Shown: positions 1-8,080, counted from the first letter of the stretch. The stretch: DNA of 23,088 bases from Prevotellaceae bacterium UBA4336 (GCA_002394305.1 DGTM01000021.1:1-23088), one strand, 5' to 3'. Notes: generated from the sequence alone by a model not told the origin. Program-made: numbers and translations.

Positions 1-200
1 AGGACATCTGCCAGCGTGCCGTCCGACTGCTGGAGGAACTGCCCGCCGAGAACAACTACATCCTGCGCCAGTGGCAAGCCTGCGGACTGCATGTGCTGAC
101 GGCTGCCGACAGCCAGGCGCTCATCCAGCTCAAGCGGCAGTACTGCGACCGCACCGACTGCCTGCGCTGCCGTTTCGGATACGAGTTCCTGAAAAGGTGA
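1..200 (+). CDS. C-terminal end of a DUF2851 family protein (partial)
   Basis: An open frame beginning at base 3 runs to a TGA at 198-200 and gives the last 65 residues of a protein whose start lies left of the window. The tail holds a Cys-rich signature, YCDRTDCLRCRFGYEFL, and an upstream LPAENNYILRQW stretch. From memory this matches the C-terminus of the DUF2851 family, a conserved Bacteroidetes protein of unknown function. The family name is recognition, not a search result. The four-cysteine ending could bind a metal. It lies just upstream of a thioesterase and dprA on the same strand, so it may share their transcript. The stop codon lies inside a word repeat (AAAAGGTGA followed by AAAAGTTG copies), so the repeat abuts or defines the gene end. 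Confidence 0.6.
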   Translation, partial: DICQRAVRLLEELPAENNYILRQWQACGLHVLTAADSQALIQLKRQYCDRTDCLRCRFGYEFLKR

Positions 201-226
201 AAAGTTGAAAAGTTGAAAAGTTGAAA
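190..226. repeat. Short tandem word repeat (AAAAGTTG type)
   Basis: About four successive 8-9 bp words, AAAAGGTG then AAAAGTTG repeated, fill the spacer between the DUF2851-type gene and the thioesterase. The first copy contains the stop codon of the upstream gene. The same word type recurs at 9415-9460 upstream of argH. Confidence 0.7.
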
Positions 227-236
227 TGTGAAGACA

Positions 237-644
237 ATGAAATACGCTTACGAACTGAAGATGAAGGTACGCGACTACGAGTGCGACCTGGAGGGTATCG
301 TCAACAATGCGAACTACCAGCACTACATGGAACACACGCGCCACGAGTTCCTCCTGGAGGCTGGCCTCAGCTTCGCCGACATGTGCTCCCACGGCATTGT
401 GCCCGTCGTGGCACGCATCACCATCGCCTACAAGACGCCGCTGCGCAGTCGCGACGAGTTCCTCTCCTGCCTGAACATACGGCAGGAGGGCGTCCGCTAC
501 GTGTTCCGGCAGGACATCTACCGCCTCCCGGACATGAAGCTGGCGGCACGCGGCACGGTGGACATCGTTTGCCTCGTGGACGGCAAGCTCGGCCGTCCGT
601 CCGAAATGGAGCAGTTCCTGCAACCTTATTATACTGCCGAATGA
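237..644 (+). CDS. Acyl-CoA thioesterase, 4HBT/YbgC-like hotdog fold
   Basis: This 135-residue protein has the usual length of a single hotdog-domain thioesterase, which hydrolyses acyl-CoA thioesters in the cytoplasm. The N-terminal segment VRDYECDLEGIVNNANY is the family signature: the Asp before the LEGIV turn is the expected catalytic acid, and NNANYQHYMEHTRHEFL starts the central helix. The body alternates beta strands as expected, ending at EMEQFLQPYY. The ATG at 237 is preferred; an in-frame GTG at 228 would add three residues (MKT). Its TGA overlaps the ATG of dprA (ATGA), so translation of the two is probably coupled. The true substrate cannot be read from the sequence. Confidence 0.85.
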   Translation: MKYAYELKMKVRDYECDLEGIVNNANYQHYMEHTRHEFLLEAGLSFADMCSHGIVPVVARITIAYKTPLRSRDEFLSCLNIRQEGVRYVFRQDIYRLPDMKLAARGTVDIVCLVDGKLGRPSEMEQFLQPYYTAE

Positions 645-1768
645 CCGAACAAGAGACGCTCTGCATGCTGGCACTCACCCGTGTGCCTGCGCTCAACCCC
701 GCGGCGCTGCGCCTGCTCGTCGGGGAGATGGGCTCGGCCACCGCTGTCTTCGAGGGCCGCAAGCAGCTGCGCGAGGTGCTGCCTACTGCGGGGAAGCATA
801 CGCTCGAGGCGCTGGCCTCGATGGACAGCCACATGGAGCGGGCCAGGCAGGAGCTGGAGTTCTGCCGGCGGAACAACATCCGCCTCCTCGGCCTGCACGA
901 CGAGTCCTACCCCCAACGACTGCGCGACTGCCCCGATGCCCCGGTCCTGCTCTACTATATGGGCACGGCCGACCTGAACGTCCGCCACGTGGTCAGCATC
1001 GTCGGCACACGCCAGATAACCCCCTACGGCAAGGACCTCTGCCATAGCTTCGTGCGCGACCTGCACGGACTCTGCCCCGATGTGCTCATCGTCAGCGGGC
1101 TGGCTTATGGCGTCGACATTCACAGCCACCGGGCAGCCCTCGAGGAGGGACTCGACACCGTCGGCGTCCTGGCCCACGGACTAAACCAGATTTACCCTCC
1201 CCATCACCGCGAGACCGCCACCAGGATGCTGTCGCAGGGCGGACTGCTCACGGAGTATATGTCGGGCACGGCCATCGACAAGCGCAACTTCGTGCAGCGC
1301 AACCGCATCGTGGCAGGCATGGCGGATGCCGTCGTCGTCGTGGAGAGCGCCGAGAAGGGCGGCTCGCTCATCACGGCCGACATTGCCCAGAGCTACAACC
1401 GTTCCGTCTGGGCCTTCCCGGGGCGCATCTTCGACACCCATTCCTCGGGGTGCAACAGGCTCATCGGCACCAACCGCGCCTCCCTGCTCACCGGGGCCGA
1501 GGACTTTTGCCGGACAATGGGCTGGGCCGTCGACATGCAGCACCGGCAGATGCTCTCGCAGGGCGTGCAGCAGGAATTCCTGGCCGACTTCACCGACGAG
1601 GAGCGCCGCGTCCTGCAGCTTCTCTCGCAGGCTGACGAGAAGCAGGCCAACATCCTTTCCGTCGAGGCCGACATCCCCATGAACCGCCTCACGAGCCTCC
1701 TCTTTACGCTCGAGATGAAGGGCGCCGTGCAGATGCTCGCCGGCGGCAAGTACCGCATCCGGCATTGA
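641..1768 (+). CDS. dprA: DNA-processing protein DprA
   Basis: A 375-residue protein with the DprA/Smf architecture. DprA binds incoming single-stranded DNA and loads RecA during natural transformation, and also occurs in bacteria not known to be competent. An N-terminal helical, helix-hairpin-helix-like region (about 1-80) leads into an extended Rossmann fold (about 85-290) with SIVGTRQITPYG near 119-130, VSGLAYGVDIHSHRAAL near 151-167, GLNQIYPPHHR near 180-190, NRIVAGMADAVVVVES near 221-236 and KGGSLITADIA near 239-249. The AFPGRIFD and GCNRLI blocks follow. A C-terminal winged-helix-like region occupies about 310-375. The start at 641 follows from the ATGA overlap and from the family N-terminus; a longer in-frame extension to 221 is out-of-frame thioesterase sequence. 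No clear terminator is seen before the downstream repeat array. Confidence 0.96.
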   Translation: MTEQETLCMLALTRVPALNPAALRLLVGEMGSATAVFEGRKQLREVLPTAGKHTLEALASMDSHMERARQELEFCRRNNIRLLGLHDESYPQRLRDCPDAPVLLYYMGTADLNVRHVVSIVGTRQITPYGKDLCHSFVRDLHGLCPDVLIVSGLAYGVDIHSHRAALEEGLDTVGVLAHGLNQIYPPHHRETATRMLSQGGLLTEYMSGTAIDKRNFVQRNRIVAGMADAVVVVESAEKGGSLITADIAQSYNRSVWAFPGRIFDTHSSGCNRLIGTNRASLLTGAEDFCRTMGWAVDMQHRQMLSQGVQQEFLADFTDEERRVLQLLSQADEKQANILSVEADIPMNRLTSLLFTLEMKGAVQMLAGGKYRIRH

Positions 1769-1778
1769 GCCCCGCCCC

Positions 1779-2122
1779 GCGCCTTTTTCCATCGAAGCCC
1801 GCGCTTACAATTTCCCCGCTCCGCGCTTACAACTTCCTTGCCCCGCGGCACAAAACTTTTTCAGTGGCACGGAAATATATTTCAAAGGCTTGGAAATATA
1901 TTTTAGTGCCTCTGAAATATATTTCCAAGCCTTTGAAATAGTTTTGTAGTGTGCAGGGAGAAACTTTCCTGCCTGTCGGGAAGGATTTTGCTGCCTGTCG
2001 GGAAGGATTTTGCTGCCTGTCGGAAAGGATTTTGCTGCCTGCCAGGAAGGATTTTGTTTCCCGGCGGGAAGGGTTATGATGTTTGTCGGGAGGGGAGTTT
2101 GCTACTTTCCGATGAGGAGTTT
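1779..2122. repeat. Degenerate array of 21-22 bp units with a 26-bp perfect inverted repeat
   Basis: The 333-bp convergent spacer between dprA and the GLUG gene holds no gene. From about 1779 to 2105 the sequence can be cut into some 15 units of 21 or 22 bp, each with an A/T core between G/C-rich ends. Three sub-types follow one another: two GCGCTTACAA units (1801-1844), AT-rich GAAATATATTTC-cored units (1867-1952), then four close copies of CTGCCTGTCGGGAAGGATTT (1969-2056) decaying over two or three more. Within the AT-rich part, 1878-1903 and 1915-1940 are perfect 26-bp inverted arms around an 11-bp spacer. The last units run into the 3' codons of the GLUG gene. A shorter relative lies at 16926-17110. 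Confidence 0.85.
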
Positions 2123-4060
2123 CCTGCCGTTGCGGACGACGATGCCGCGTTGCCGCCAGAGGTCAGACACAGGCCGTCCGCCGAGGTCGAACCAGCTTTC
2201 TGCGGCCTTCCCGCCTTGGCTTGTGGCCAGGATGCCGGTGGGTGTCAGGGGGTTCTTGCTTGTCGGATGCGAGAGTAGGGGGTGTGTGTCGGTGCCCGGC
2301 TCTTGGTGGTAGGTGCCTTGCCACAGGAGGCTGAGGAGCGTGCCGTCCGTCATCTCGCTCTCCGTGAAGCTGCCCAGGCCGGCCCCGGTCTGCCTGGCTC
2401 CGCAGGCGTAGCAGTTGGTGAAGTGCGGCGTGAAGCCCCGGCAGACGTCGTGACCGCTTTCCCAGCCTTTGCCTTTGACCAGCGCGTAGCAGTTGCGGAT
2501 GCGTGCATACGACGACCACCCCGAGAGGGCGCCGTTGTCGCTCGTGCCGTTGACGGTGCCCACGGTGTAGCAGTTGGTGAAGTGGGCCGTGAAGTCGTTG
2601 TTCGGGATGCAGCCGACGATGCCGCCTCCGTTGTCGTTGACGTTCACGGTTCCCTCGAAGCCCAGGTTCGTGAAGAAGACGCGTCCGCCCTTCTCGCCGT
2701 TCACTTTCCCCGCAAAGCCGCCGACGTATCGGTAGCCGGTGAAGGTGCAGGTGGCATCGAGGGTGAGGTCGTGTATCTCCAGGTTGCTGGTGCCGACGTT
2801 CACGAGGCCGACGCCTGTCTCTCCTGTGCGCCGCATGATGAGGCCCGAGATGATGTTGCCCTGTCCGTCTATCTCGCCATAGAAGGGAACATCGTTGGTG
2901 CCGATGCCTGGGAAGTCGCAGCCAGTCATGTCGATGTCGGCCGTGATGCGACAATACTCAGAGGCATGGCCGGGCACGGTGTTCACGAGGTAGGCGAACC
3001 ATCGGAGTGCCTCGGGCGTGGACAGCTCGTAGTAGCCCTCCATGTCAGTGTACATGTATTCCTGGTCGACGAGCATGCAGACGGAGCAAAGACCGTCGGC
3101 AAAGGTGTGAGGCAGGTAGGTGGCGTTGTCGGTATTGGAGTAGACGGGGGTCGTGGAGACGGGTGTGCCGTCGCATCGGAGCGTGCCGGAAGCATAGACG
3201 ATGCTGTGGCTGGGGGAGAGGACGGGATGGTCGTCGGCCGGAGCATCCTCGCGGTCGAGGTTCTGCCGGAAGGGTCCGTCGGGCGAATTGCCGTTGAGCA
3301 TCCATGTCAGGGTGCCGTTCTTGCGCTGGGTGACGGTGAAGCGTTTCGTGTTCTGACGGCCGGATGTGTCGTAGACATTGCTCACGGTTGGCGACGAACG
3401 GTACAGGTAGTTGCTGCCGTCGACGCCGCTCACCAGGGTGCCGGAATTGTAACAGTTCGACAGGGAGGAAGTGCTGCCGCTCATCCATCCGCAGAAGATG
3501 GCCGACTCGCGATTGCCTGTCACACGTCCGCTGTTGTAGCAATGGTTCATGACGAGGCTGCCGCTGTGGACGCATCCCACGAAGGCTGCGGCATTCTGGG
3601 CGCTGCCCGTCACCTTCCCCTCGTGTCCGCAACGCTCGATGCGCGCTGTTCCGCTGCCCACCTTGTCGCCCACGATGCCGCCCACGAAAGCGTTGCCCTT
3701 CACGTTGTTGGCGGGGCCTGCCGTCAGGTTCAGGATGTGAGCGCCGTCGATGTAGCCGAAGATGCCTACGCCGTCGGTGCTGGAGAGGGAGATGGTCAGG
3801 CTGTCGATGGTGAAGCCCTGCCCGTCGAAGGTGCCGCTGTAGGCTGCCGAGCTGGTGCCGATGGGCGTGTAGTCGTAGCCCTTCATGCTGATGTCGGTCG
3901 TCAGCAGGGCGTTCAGGTCGCGCTTGCCTCCGTTGACGAGCGCCGAGAAGTCGCAGAGGTCTTGGGCCGACGCGATGAGGTACGTGCCGTCGGCATCAGT
4001 GGTGATGGCGCTGGCGCTGAGTGCCGTCAGCAGGGGTAAAAGCAGGAGTATCTTCTTCAT
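2102..4060 (-). CDS. Secreted GLUG-repeat surface protein
   Basis: A 652-residue protein with a clear signal peptide (MKKILLLLPLLTALSASA). Repeated turns of the form G-x-F-D-G-Q-G-x-I-x-x-L, YVGGFAGKV, AFVGGIVGD and GGGIVGCI, with NCYNSGTV-like strands between them, are typical of the GLUG motif found in beta-helical bacterial surface proteins. Two repeat blocks (about 20-260 and 370-560) are separated by a region with an HTFADGLCSVC pair. The C-terminus, FDLGGRPV...RGIVVRNGRKLLIGK, resembles the short C-terminal tail common on Bacteroidetes secreted proteins. The start at 4060 overlaps the stop of the GH3 gene by ATGA, so the two are probably translationally coupled. A role in adhesion or substrate capture beside the glycosidase is inference. 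The array at 1779-2122 touches its 3' end. Confidence 0.78.
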   Translation of the reverse strand: MKKILLLLPLLTALSASAITTDADGTYLIASAQDLCDFSALVNGGKRDLNALLTTDISMKGYDYTPIGTSSAAYSGTFDGQGFTIDSLTISLSSTDGVGIFGYIDGAHILNLTAGPANNVKGNAFVGGIVGDKVGSGTARIERCGHEGKVTGSAQNAAAFVGCVHSGSLVMNHCYNSGRVTGNRESAIFCGWMSGSTSSLSNCYNSGTLVSGVDGSNYLYRSSPTVSNVYDTSGRQNTKRFTVTQRKNGTLTWMLNGNSPDGPFRQNLDREDAPADDHPVLSPSHSIVYASGTLRCDGTPVSTTPVYSNTDNATYLPHTFADGLCSVCMLVDQEYMYTDMEGYYELSTPEALRWFAYLVNTVPGHASEYCRITADIDMTGCDFPGIGTNDVPFYGEIDGQGNIISGLIMRRTGETGVGLVNVGTSNLEIHDLTLDATCTFTGYRYVGGFAGKVNGEKGGRVFFTNLGFEGTVNVNDNGGGIVGCIPNNDFTAHFTNCYTVGTVNGTSDNGALSGWSSYARIRNCYALVKGKGWESGHDVCRGFTPHFTNCYACGARQTGAGLGSFTESEMTDGTLLSLLWQGTYHQEPGTDTHPLLSHPTSKNPLTPTGILATSQGGKAAESWFDLGGRPVSDLWRQRGIVVRNGRKLLIGK

Positions 4061-6948
4061 GGCCGAGGGTTCAGAGTGGTGGGACAGGTCTGTCGGATGT
4101 CGCGCGACGAGAATCCAAGCATGATGTTGTACGTGCCGGCATCGTAGACGAAGTCGTGCTGCGTGACGTCGTAGTAGCTGAAGGCATCGGGCTTCAATGT
4201 GAACGTCACTTGTTGCGACTCGCCGGCGCGGAGGAAGACCTTCTGGAAGTCGCGCAGTTCCTTGGCGGGACGCTCCACGGGGCACTCGCCTTCGCGTCCC
4301 ACATAGAGCTGGACGACCTGTGCGCCTTCGCGGTTGCCCGTGTTGGTCAGCGTGCAGCTCACCTCGACGCTGCCGTCTGCCTGCTGTCCGCCGACGCGGA
4401 GACCGTCGATGCTGAACGTCGTGTACGACAGGCCGAAGCCGAAGGGATAGGCCACCTGGCGGTTCAGCTTGTCGTAGCCGCGGTAGCCCATGAAGATGCC
4501 TTCGCCGTAGCGGACATGCTTGTCGCCGTCGGGGTCGTGGTAATAATTGTAGGTCGGGTTCTCGCTCCAGGCGCGTTCGATGGTGATAGGCAAGTGGCCG
4601 GACGGGTTGGTGCGCCCGAAGAGTATGTCGGCAATGGCAGTGCCGCCCTGCTGTCCGCCATAGAAAGCCCAGAGGATGGCGTCGGTGTCCTCCTGCCACG
4701 ACAGCATCTCTACGGCTCCGCCACCGTTGACGATGGCTACCGTCGGACGGCCAGCCTTCTTTATGGAGGCCAGCACTTCCTTGTCGTCGCCCGGGAGGTC
4801 GAAGCTGCGGTCGTGCCCCTCGCCCTCGATGCTCGAGTTCATGCCGATGCAGGCCACAACGAGGTCGGCATCCTTCAGGTACTCTGCCAGATAGTCCTTC
4901 GTGTCGCCTCGCTTCTGCCACATCAGGTCGACCATCGCATCGCCCTCCAGCTGGTAGTACTCGAAGGTGACGGCATAGACCTTCCCCTTGGTGAAGAGCT
5001 TCGAGGCGGACCTGCTGTGATAGGACGAAGCCGTCCAGTCGTCGAGCAGCGAAGTACCGTCGATGAGCAGGCGGAAGCCGTCGTCGCCCCCTGCCGTGAA
5101 GGTGTAGTAGGCCGTGGCCGGCACGCTGATGTAGCCGCTCCAGCGCACGGAGTAGTTCTTCTTGCCGATGCCCTCCACGTCCGGTCCGCCGGCACTCCAG
5201 ATGTGGTTGACCTTTGTCTCCGTATGTGTCAGCACGGGCGAACCGCTCAGGTCGCTTGTCGCGAAGTACTCGGCCTTGAAGCCCGGCTCGGTGAGCGTCT
5301 CGTCGGTATAGATGATGGCGGGCAGCAGGTCGAGCTTGTCCTTGCATTCCACCTCGATGCCCAGGCTTTCGCCGAGCGTGCGGATGCCGTCGAAGGTGCT
5401 GACGTAGCGCCAGGGATTGACGTTGCCGCTGCCGCCGCCGCTCACGTAGCCAGTGGCGTTCTTGCCCGTCACGACGATGCGCTTCACTTTCGATGTGTCG
5501 ATGGGAAGCAGGCTGTTCTCGTTGCGCAGCAGCGTGATGGCCTCGCTCGCCACGGCAAGGGCCGTCGAGTCGCTTTCGGGGTCGTAGAGGGGTATGGTGT
5601 CGTCGCGTTGGCCTTCGTCGTGGAAGCCCATGCTTATCATCGTGTGCAGGATGTGGCGCACCTTCGCGTCGATGTCGGTCATCGAGAGCTTGCCCTTGGC
5701 GATGTACATGCGCAGGCTGTCGGGCGTCATGTGGTCGGCACTTGCCATCTCGAGGTCGAGCCCGCCCAGGGCAGCGCCCAGACAGTCGTGCGTGGAGCCC
5801 CAGTCGCTCATGACGATGCCTTTGTAGCCCCAGCGGTCGCGCAGAATGTCGGTAAGCAAAGCGCGACTATGTGTTGTGTAGATGCCGTTCACGAGGTTGT
5901 AGCTGGTCATCAGGCATCCCGTCTTGCCTTCCTGCACAGCGGCTTTGAAGGCCGGCAGGTAGATTTCGTGCAACGTCCGCTCGTCCATGTCGTTGCTGAT
6001 GCGGTTGCGGTCGTAGTCGGAGTTGTTGCCGAGGAAGTGCTTCACGGTCGTGGAGACACCTTCGCGCTGTGCGCCGATGATGTAGTTGGCGGCTGTCTGT
6101 CCAGCCAGATAGGGGTCTTCGCCCATGTACTCGAAGTTGCGTCCGCAGAGGGGCGAGCGGTAGATGTTGACGCCAGGGCCGAGGATGATGTTGATGCCGC
6201 GTGCACGGCAGTCGCGTGCAATGGCGCGTCCGTAGCGTTGTGCCATCTGTCGGTTCCAGGTGGCGGCAAGGGCCTGGTTGGGCGGATAGGCCGTCGCGAC
6301 GTTGTCCGAACCGACGCCTTGCGGGCCGTCGCACATCTCCATGCCAGGGATGTCGAGGCGGTCGACGCTCTTCGTGTAATACCAGTTCGTGCCGCCCACC
6401 ATGGAGAGCTTCTCGTCGTCGGTCATCAGGTGGAGCAGCGAATCGACCATCCTGTCGACGTATGCCTCGTCGGGCCTGACGAGGACGGAGACGGTGCGCT
6501 GTCCCGCCTCGCTGTGTGTGGCGGTGAGGGTGCAGAAGCCTGCCGACACAGCCGTCACCTCTATCTGTGCTCCGCCGCGCCGAACGGCTTTTGCCACGTT
6601 GCTGTTCGACGAGTAGATGAACTTGTCGACGTAGCGTACGACGCTCTCCTCGGGCTGGAAGTCAATGTCGATGATGGCTTTCTCGCCGGGCTGCATTACG
6701 AGGTCGGGAAGCGAGAACGTGAAGTCGCGCACGGGGAAGTAGCGGCTGATGTACAGGATGTGCGAGAGGTCTTTGTTGGGATAATAGATGCTGCCCGGCG
6801 CCCACTCGTCGGCATCGCCGTTCTGCGAGAAGCGGATGTCGTCGGTGCTCGTGCCGACCATCGTGCCGTAGCGTACGGCGAACTTCTTCTGTGCGGCAGC
6901 CGTGGTGCAGAGCAGAAGCAGGAGGACAATGATGTGGTGCTGCTTCAT
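4057..6948 (-). CDS. Glycoside hydrolase family 3 beta-glucosidase with PA14 insertion
   Basis: A 963-residue exported enzyme (signal peptide about 1-20, ending TTAAAQ). Residues about 25-160 form an extra N-terminal region ending in a Big2/Ig-like stretch. The GH3 TIM-barrel domain spans about 165-445, with KHFLGNN, a GRNFEYMGEDPYLAG block and the nucleophile Asp near 382 in IVMSDWGSTHD. The alpha/beta sandwich domain begins near 465 (EAITLLRNENSLLPI) and is interrupted at about 553-680 by a PA14 domain (GFKAEYFATSDLSG to VDLMWQKRG). It then resumes; IEGEGHDRSFDLPG near 708 probably carries the acid/base Glu. A fibronectin III-like C-terminal domain follows. Family members release glucose or related sugars from beta-linked oligosaccharides; inserted PA14 domains shape the active-site rim. 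ATGA overlaps join it to both flanking genes. The linkage it cuts cannot be told. Confidence 0.95.
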   Translation of the reverse strand: MKQHHIIVLLLLLCTTAAAQKKFAVRYGTMVGTSTDDIRFSQNGDADEWAPGSIYYPNKDLSHILYISRYFPVRDFTFSLPDLVMQPGEKAIIDIDFQPEESVVRYVDKFIYSSNSNVAKAVRRGGAQIEVTAVSAGFCTLTATHSEAGQRTVSVLVRPDEAYVDRMVDSLLHLMTDDEKLSMVGGTNWYYTKSVDRLDIPGMEMCDGPQGVGSDNVATAYPPNQALAATWNRQMAQRYGRAIARDCRARGINIILGPGVNIYRSPLCGRNFEYMGEDPYLAGQTAANYIIGAQREGVSTTVKHFLGNNSDYDRNRISNDMDERTLHEIYLPAFKAAVQEGKTGCLMTSYNLVNGIYTTHSRALLTDILRDRWGYKGIVMSDWGSTHDCLGAALGGLDLEMASADHMTPDSLRMYIAKGKLSMTDIDAKVRHILHTMISMGFHDEGQRDDTIPLYDPESDSTALAVASEAITLLRNENSLLPIDTSKVKRIVVTGKNATGYVSGGGSGNVNPWRYVSTFDGIRTLGESLGIEVECKDKLDLLPAIIYTDETLTEPGFKAEYFATSDLSGSPVLTHTETKVNHIWSAGGPDVEGIGKKNYSVRWSGYISVPATAYYTFTAGGDDGFRLLIDGTSLLDDWTASSYHSRSASKLFTKGKVYAVTFEYYQLEGDAMVDLMWQKRGDTKDYLAEYLKDADLVVACIGMNSSIEGEGHDRSFDLPGDDKEVLASIKKAGRPTVAIVNGGGAVEMLSWQEDTDAILWAFYGGQQGGTAIADILFGRTNPSGHLPITIERAWSENPTYNYYHDPDGDKHVRYGEGIFMGYRGYDKLNRQVAYPFGFGLSYTTFSIDGLRVGGQQADGSVEVSCTLTNTGNREGAQVVQLYVGREGECPVERPAKELRDFQKVFLRAGESQQVTFTLKPDAFSYYDVTQHDFVYDAGTYNIMLGFSSRDIRQTCPTTLNPRP

Positions 6949-7415
6949 GGCTTCCGGAACTTGAAGGACGTCTGTCCTAACCTTATTATATAATACGCGC
7001 GCGGGGGAAGTGCGCTGATGTCTATCTCTTCGTCGGCCTTTGCCTGCTGCATGAGCCTGCCGTCGGTGGTGTAGATGTATGCAGTGCTGCCTGCGGCAGA
7101 GTTCGTCAGGTGCAGGATGTCCCTTGCTACCACGATGCCAGGCTCCACGATGCCTGTCGGTACCTCCATGCTGAAGTGTGCGCGGCGGACGCCTGCTATG
7201 GCGTCGCCATCCTTGAGCACGACGGCAAAGGTGGAGTCGTCGTCGGCTGCGGCCAGACAGAGCACTTCGCTCATCGGCACGCTCTCGCCCCCGTCGGTGA
7301 TGAGGCACCAGACTTTCTCTTCGGCTCGTCCGCACAGGGCAGACAGCAGGCAGCATGCGACAAGCAGCAGCCGGTGACCGTTAAACGATTGCGCAGAGCA
7401 AGTTTTAGCTTTCAA
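6945..7415 (-). CDS. Small secreted protein of unknown function
   Basis: A 156-residue protein, not recognised. A hydrophobic segment (HRLLLVACCLLSALCGRAEE) looks like a signal peptide, with cleavage after CGRA. The mature part is acidic and strand-rich. It ends with DISALPPRAYYIIRLGQTSFKFRKP, resembling the C-terminal tails on many Prevotella and Bacteroides secreted proteins. The start codon appears to be TTG at 7415, because no ATG or GTG lies before the signal peptide in this frame. It begins 24 bp after the lipoprotein stop, with a TTTTTAA word repeat between. Its TGA overlaps the GH3 ATG (ATGA), so it belongs to the glycosidase operon. Start assignment is the weakest part. Confidence 0.62.
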   Translation of the reverse strand: MKAKTCSAQSFNGHRLLLVACCLLSALCGRAEEKVWCLITDGGESVPMSEVLCLAAADDDSTFAVVLKDGDAIAGVRRAHFSMEVPTGIVEPGIVVARDILHLTNSAAGSTAYIYTTDGRLMQQAKADEEIDISALPPRAYYIIRLGQTSFKFRKP

Positions 7416-7446
7416 TTTTTAATTTTTAATTTTTAATTGTTAATTA
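7413..7446. repeat. Tandem TTTTTAA word repeat
   Basis: Four successive AATTTTT words fill the 24-bp spacer between the lipoprotein gene and the small secreted gene. They reach into both gene ends. Confidence 0.6.
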
Positions 7447-8012
7447 TTGATGTAGAGCCCCCAGAGCCCCATGGCGCCCATTGCGTAGTTGACGCGGTAG
7501 CGGTAGAGGGTTCGTCCGGCGGGACCGTCGGAGAGGTTGCCGCAGTCGTTGAGGTTGTAGGTACGGTTGCAGTTCCTGCAGAAGGCATAGCCGCTTGTCT
7601 GCAGCACCAGGGGCTTCGTGATGTTGTAGTTCTGGTAGCAGTTCGAGCATGCACGGTCGAAGCAGACGACGCGCACGTTGTCCTCGCCCATCTCGGGGAT
7701 GGTGAGGCGCCCCACGATGTAGCCGCTGTTCAGGCCCAGGTTGTAGCCCGCGTAGTCGCTTATGGCTGCGATGTTGATGGACGAGGTCTTGCCTGCTGCG
7801 TTGGTGAAGATGAGCTTTTGGCCGTCGCTTGTGATGGTGCAGTACTCGCCTGTGCTCTCGCAGGCGGCATGGAGAACGGGAGCCTGCAGCACGTTGTCGA
7901 TGCTGAGCCGTGCCCGCAGGTTGCTGTATTTGCTGTTCGCCTCGCCGCCAGCACAAGCGGCAAGCAGCAGTCCGCAAAGGACAGTCAATAAACAGATGCT
8001 GAATCGTTTCAT
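7440..8012 (-). CDS. Lipoprotein with two CxxC pairs
   Basis: A 190-residue protein with a lipoprotein signal (MKRFSICLLTVLCGLLLAAC); Cys20 is the likely lipidated residue. The mature part is strand-rich and carries two Cys pairs, FDRACSNCY and FCRNCNRTYNL. Their spacing recalls a rubredoxin-like or Rieske-like metal or disulfide site, but the His residues of a true Rieske centre are not obvious. It ends in YRYRVNYAMGAMGLWGLYINN. The TAA lies 24 bp before the next gene, and the GH3 and GLUG genes follow in the same operon. argH ends 68 bp upstream on the same strand. The family is not recognised; an envelope redox or zinc-bound structural protein is possible but unsupported beyond the cysteines. 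Confidence 0.75.
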   Translation of the reverse strand: MKRFSICLLTVLCGLLLAACAGGEANSKYSNLRARLSIDNVLQAPVLHAACESTGEYCTITSDGQKLIFTNAAGKTSSINIAAISDYAGYNLGLNSGYIVGRLTIPEMGEDNVRVVCFDRACSNCYQNYNITKPLVLQTSGYAFCRNCNRTYNLNDCGNLSDGPAGRTLYRYRVNYAMGAMGLWGLYINN

Positions 8013-8047
8013 TCCTTTTCTTCTGATGTTCTGTCGTCAGCCGCAAT

Positions 8048-8080
8048 GTGCCGTGATGCCCGACACAGCGTGCCGTGATG
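8048..8080. repeat. 11-bp direct repeat spaced 22 bp
   Basis: GTGCCGTGATG occurs at 8048-8058 and again at 8070-8080, directly after the argH stop codon on the minus strand. The 22-bp offset equals the period of the two larger arrays in the window, but with two copies this may be chance. Confidence 0.5.

Noticed and set aside
1969..2100. CRISPR-like array
   Set aside because: Units abut with no unique spacers, are only 22 bp and decay steadily; no cas genes are present.
1949..2278. Open frame giving GRILLPVGKDFAA-type repeats
   Set aside because: It only reads through the 22-bp repeat units; because 22 is not a multiple of three the repeated peptide shifts frame, and it runs antisense into the GLUG gene.
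2282..4039. A 585-codon plus-strand open frame
   Set aside because: Antisense to the GLUG gene, rich in Val and Ala as expected for shadow frames, with no signal peptide or motif.
4021..6993. A 990-codon open frame on the plus strand
   Set aside because: It is antisense to the whole GH3 gene, whose domains and catalytic motifs are clear. High-GC codon use leaves long open antisense frames; the translation has no recognisable motif.
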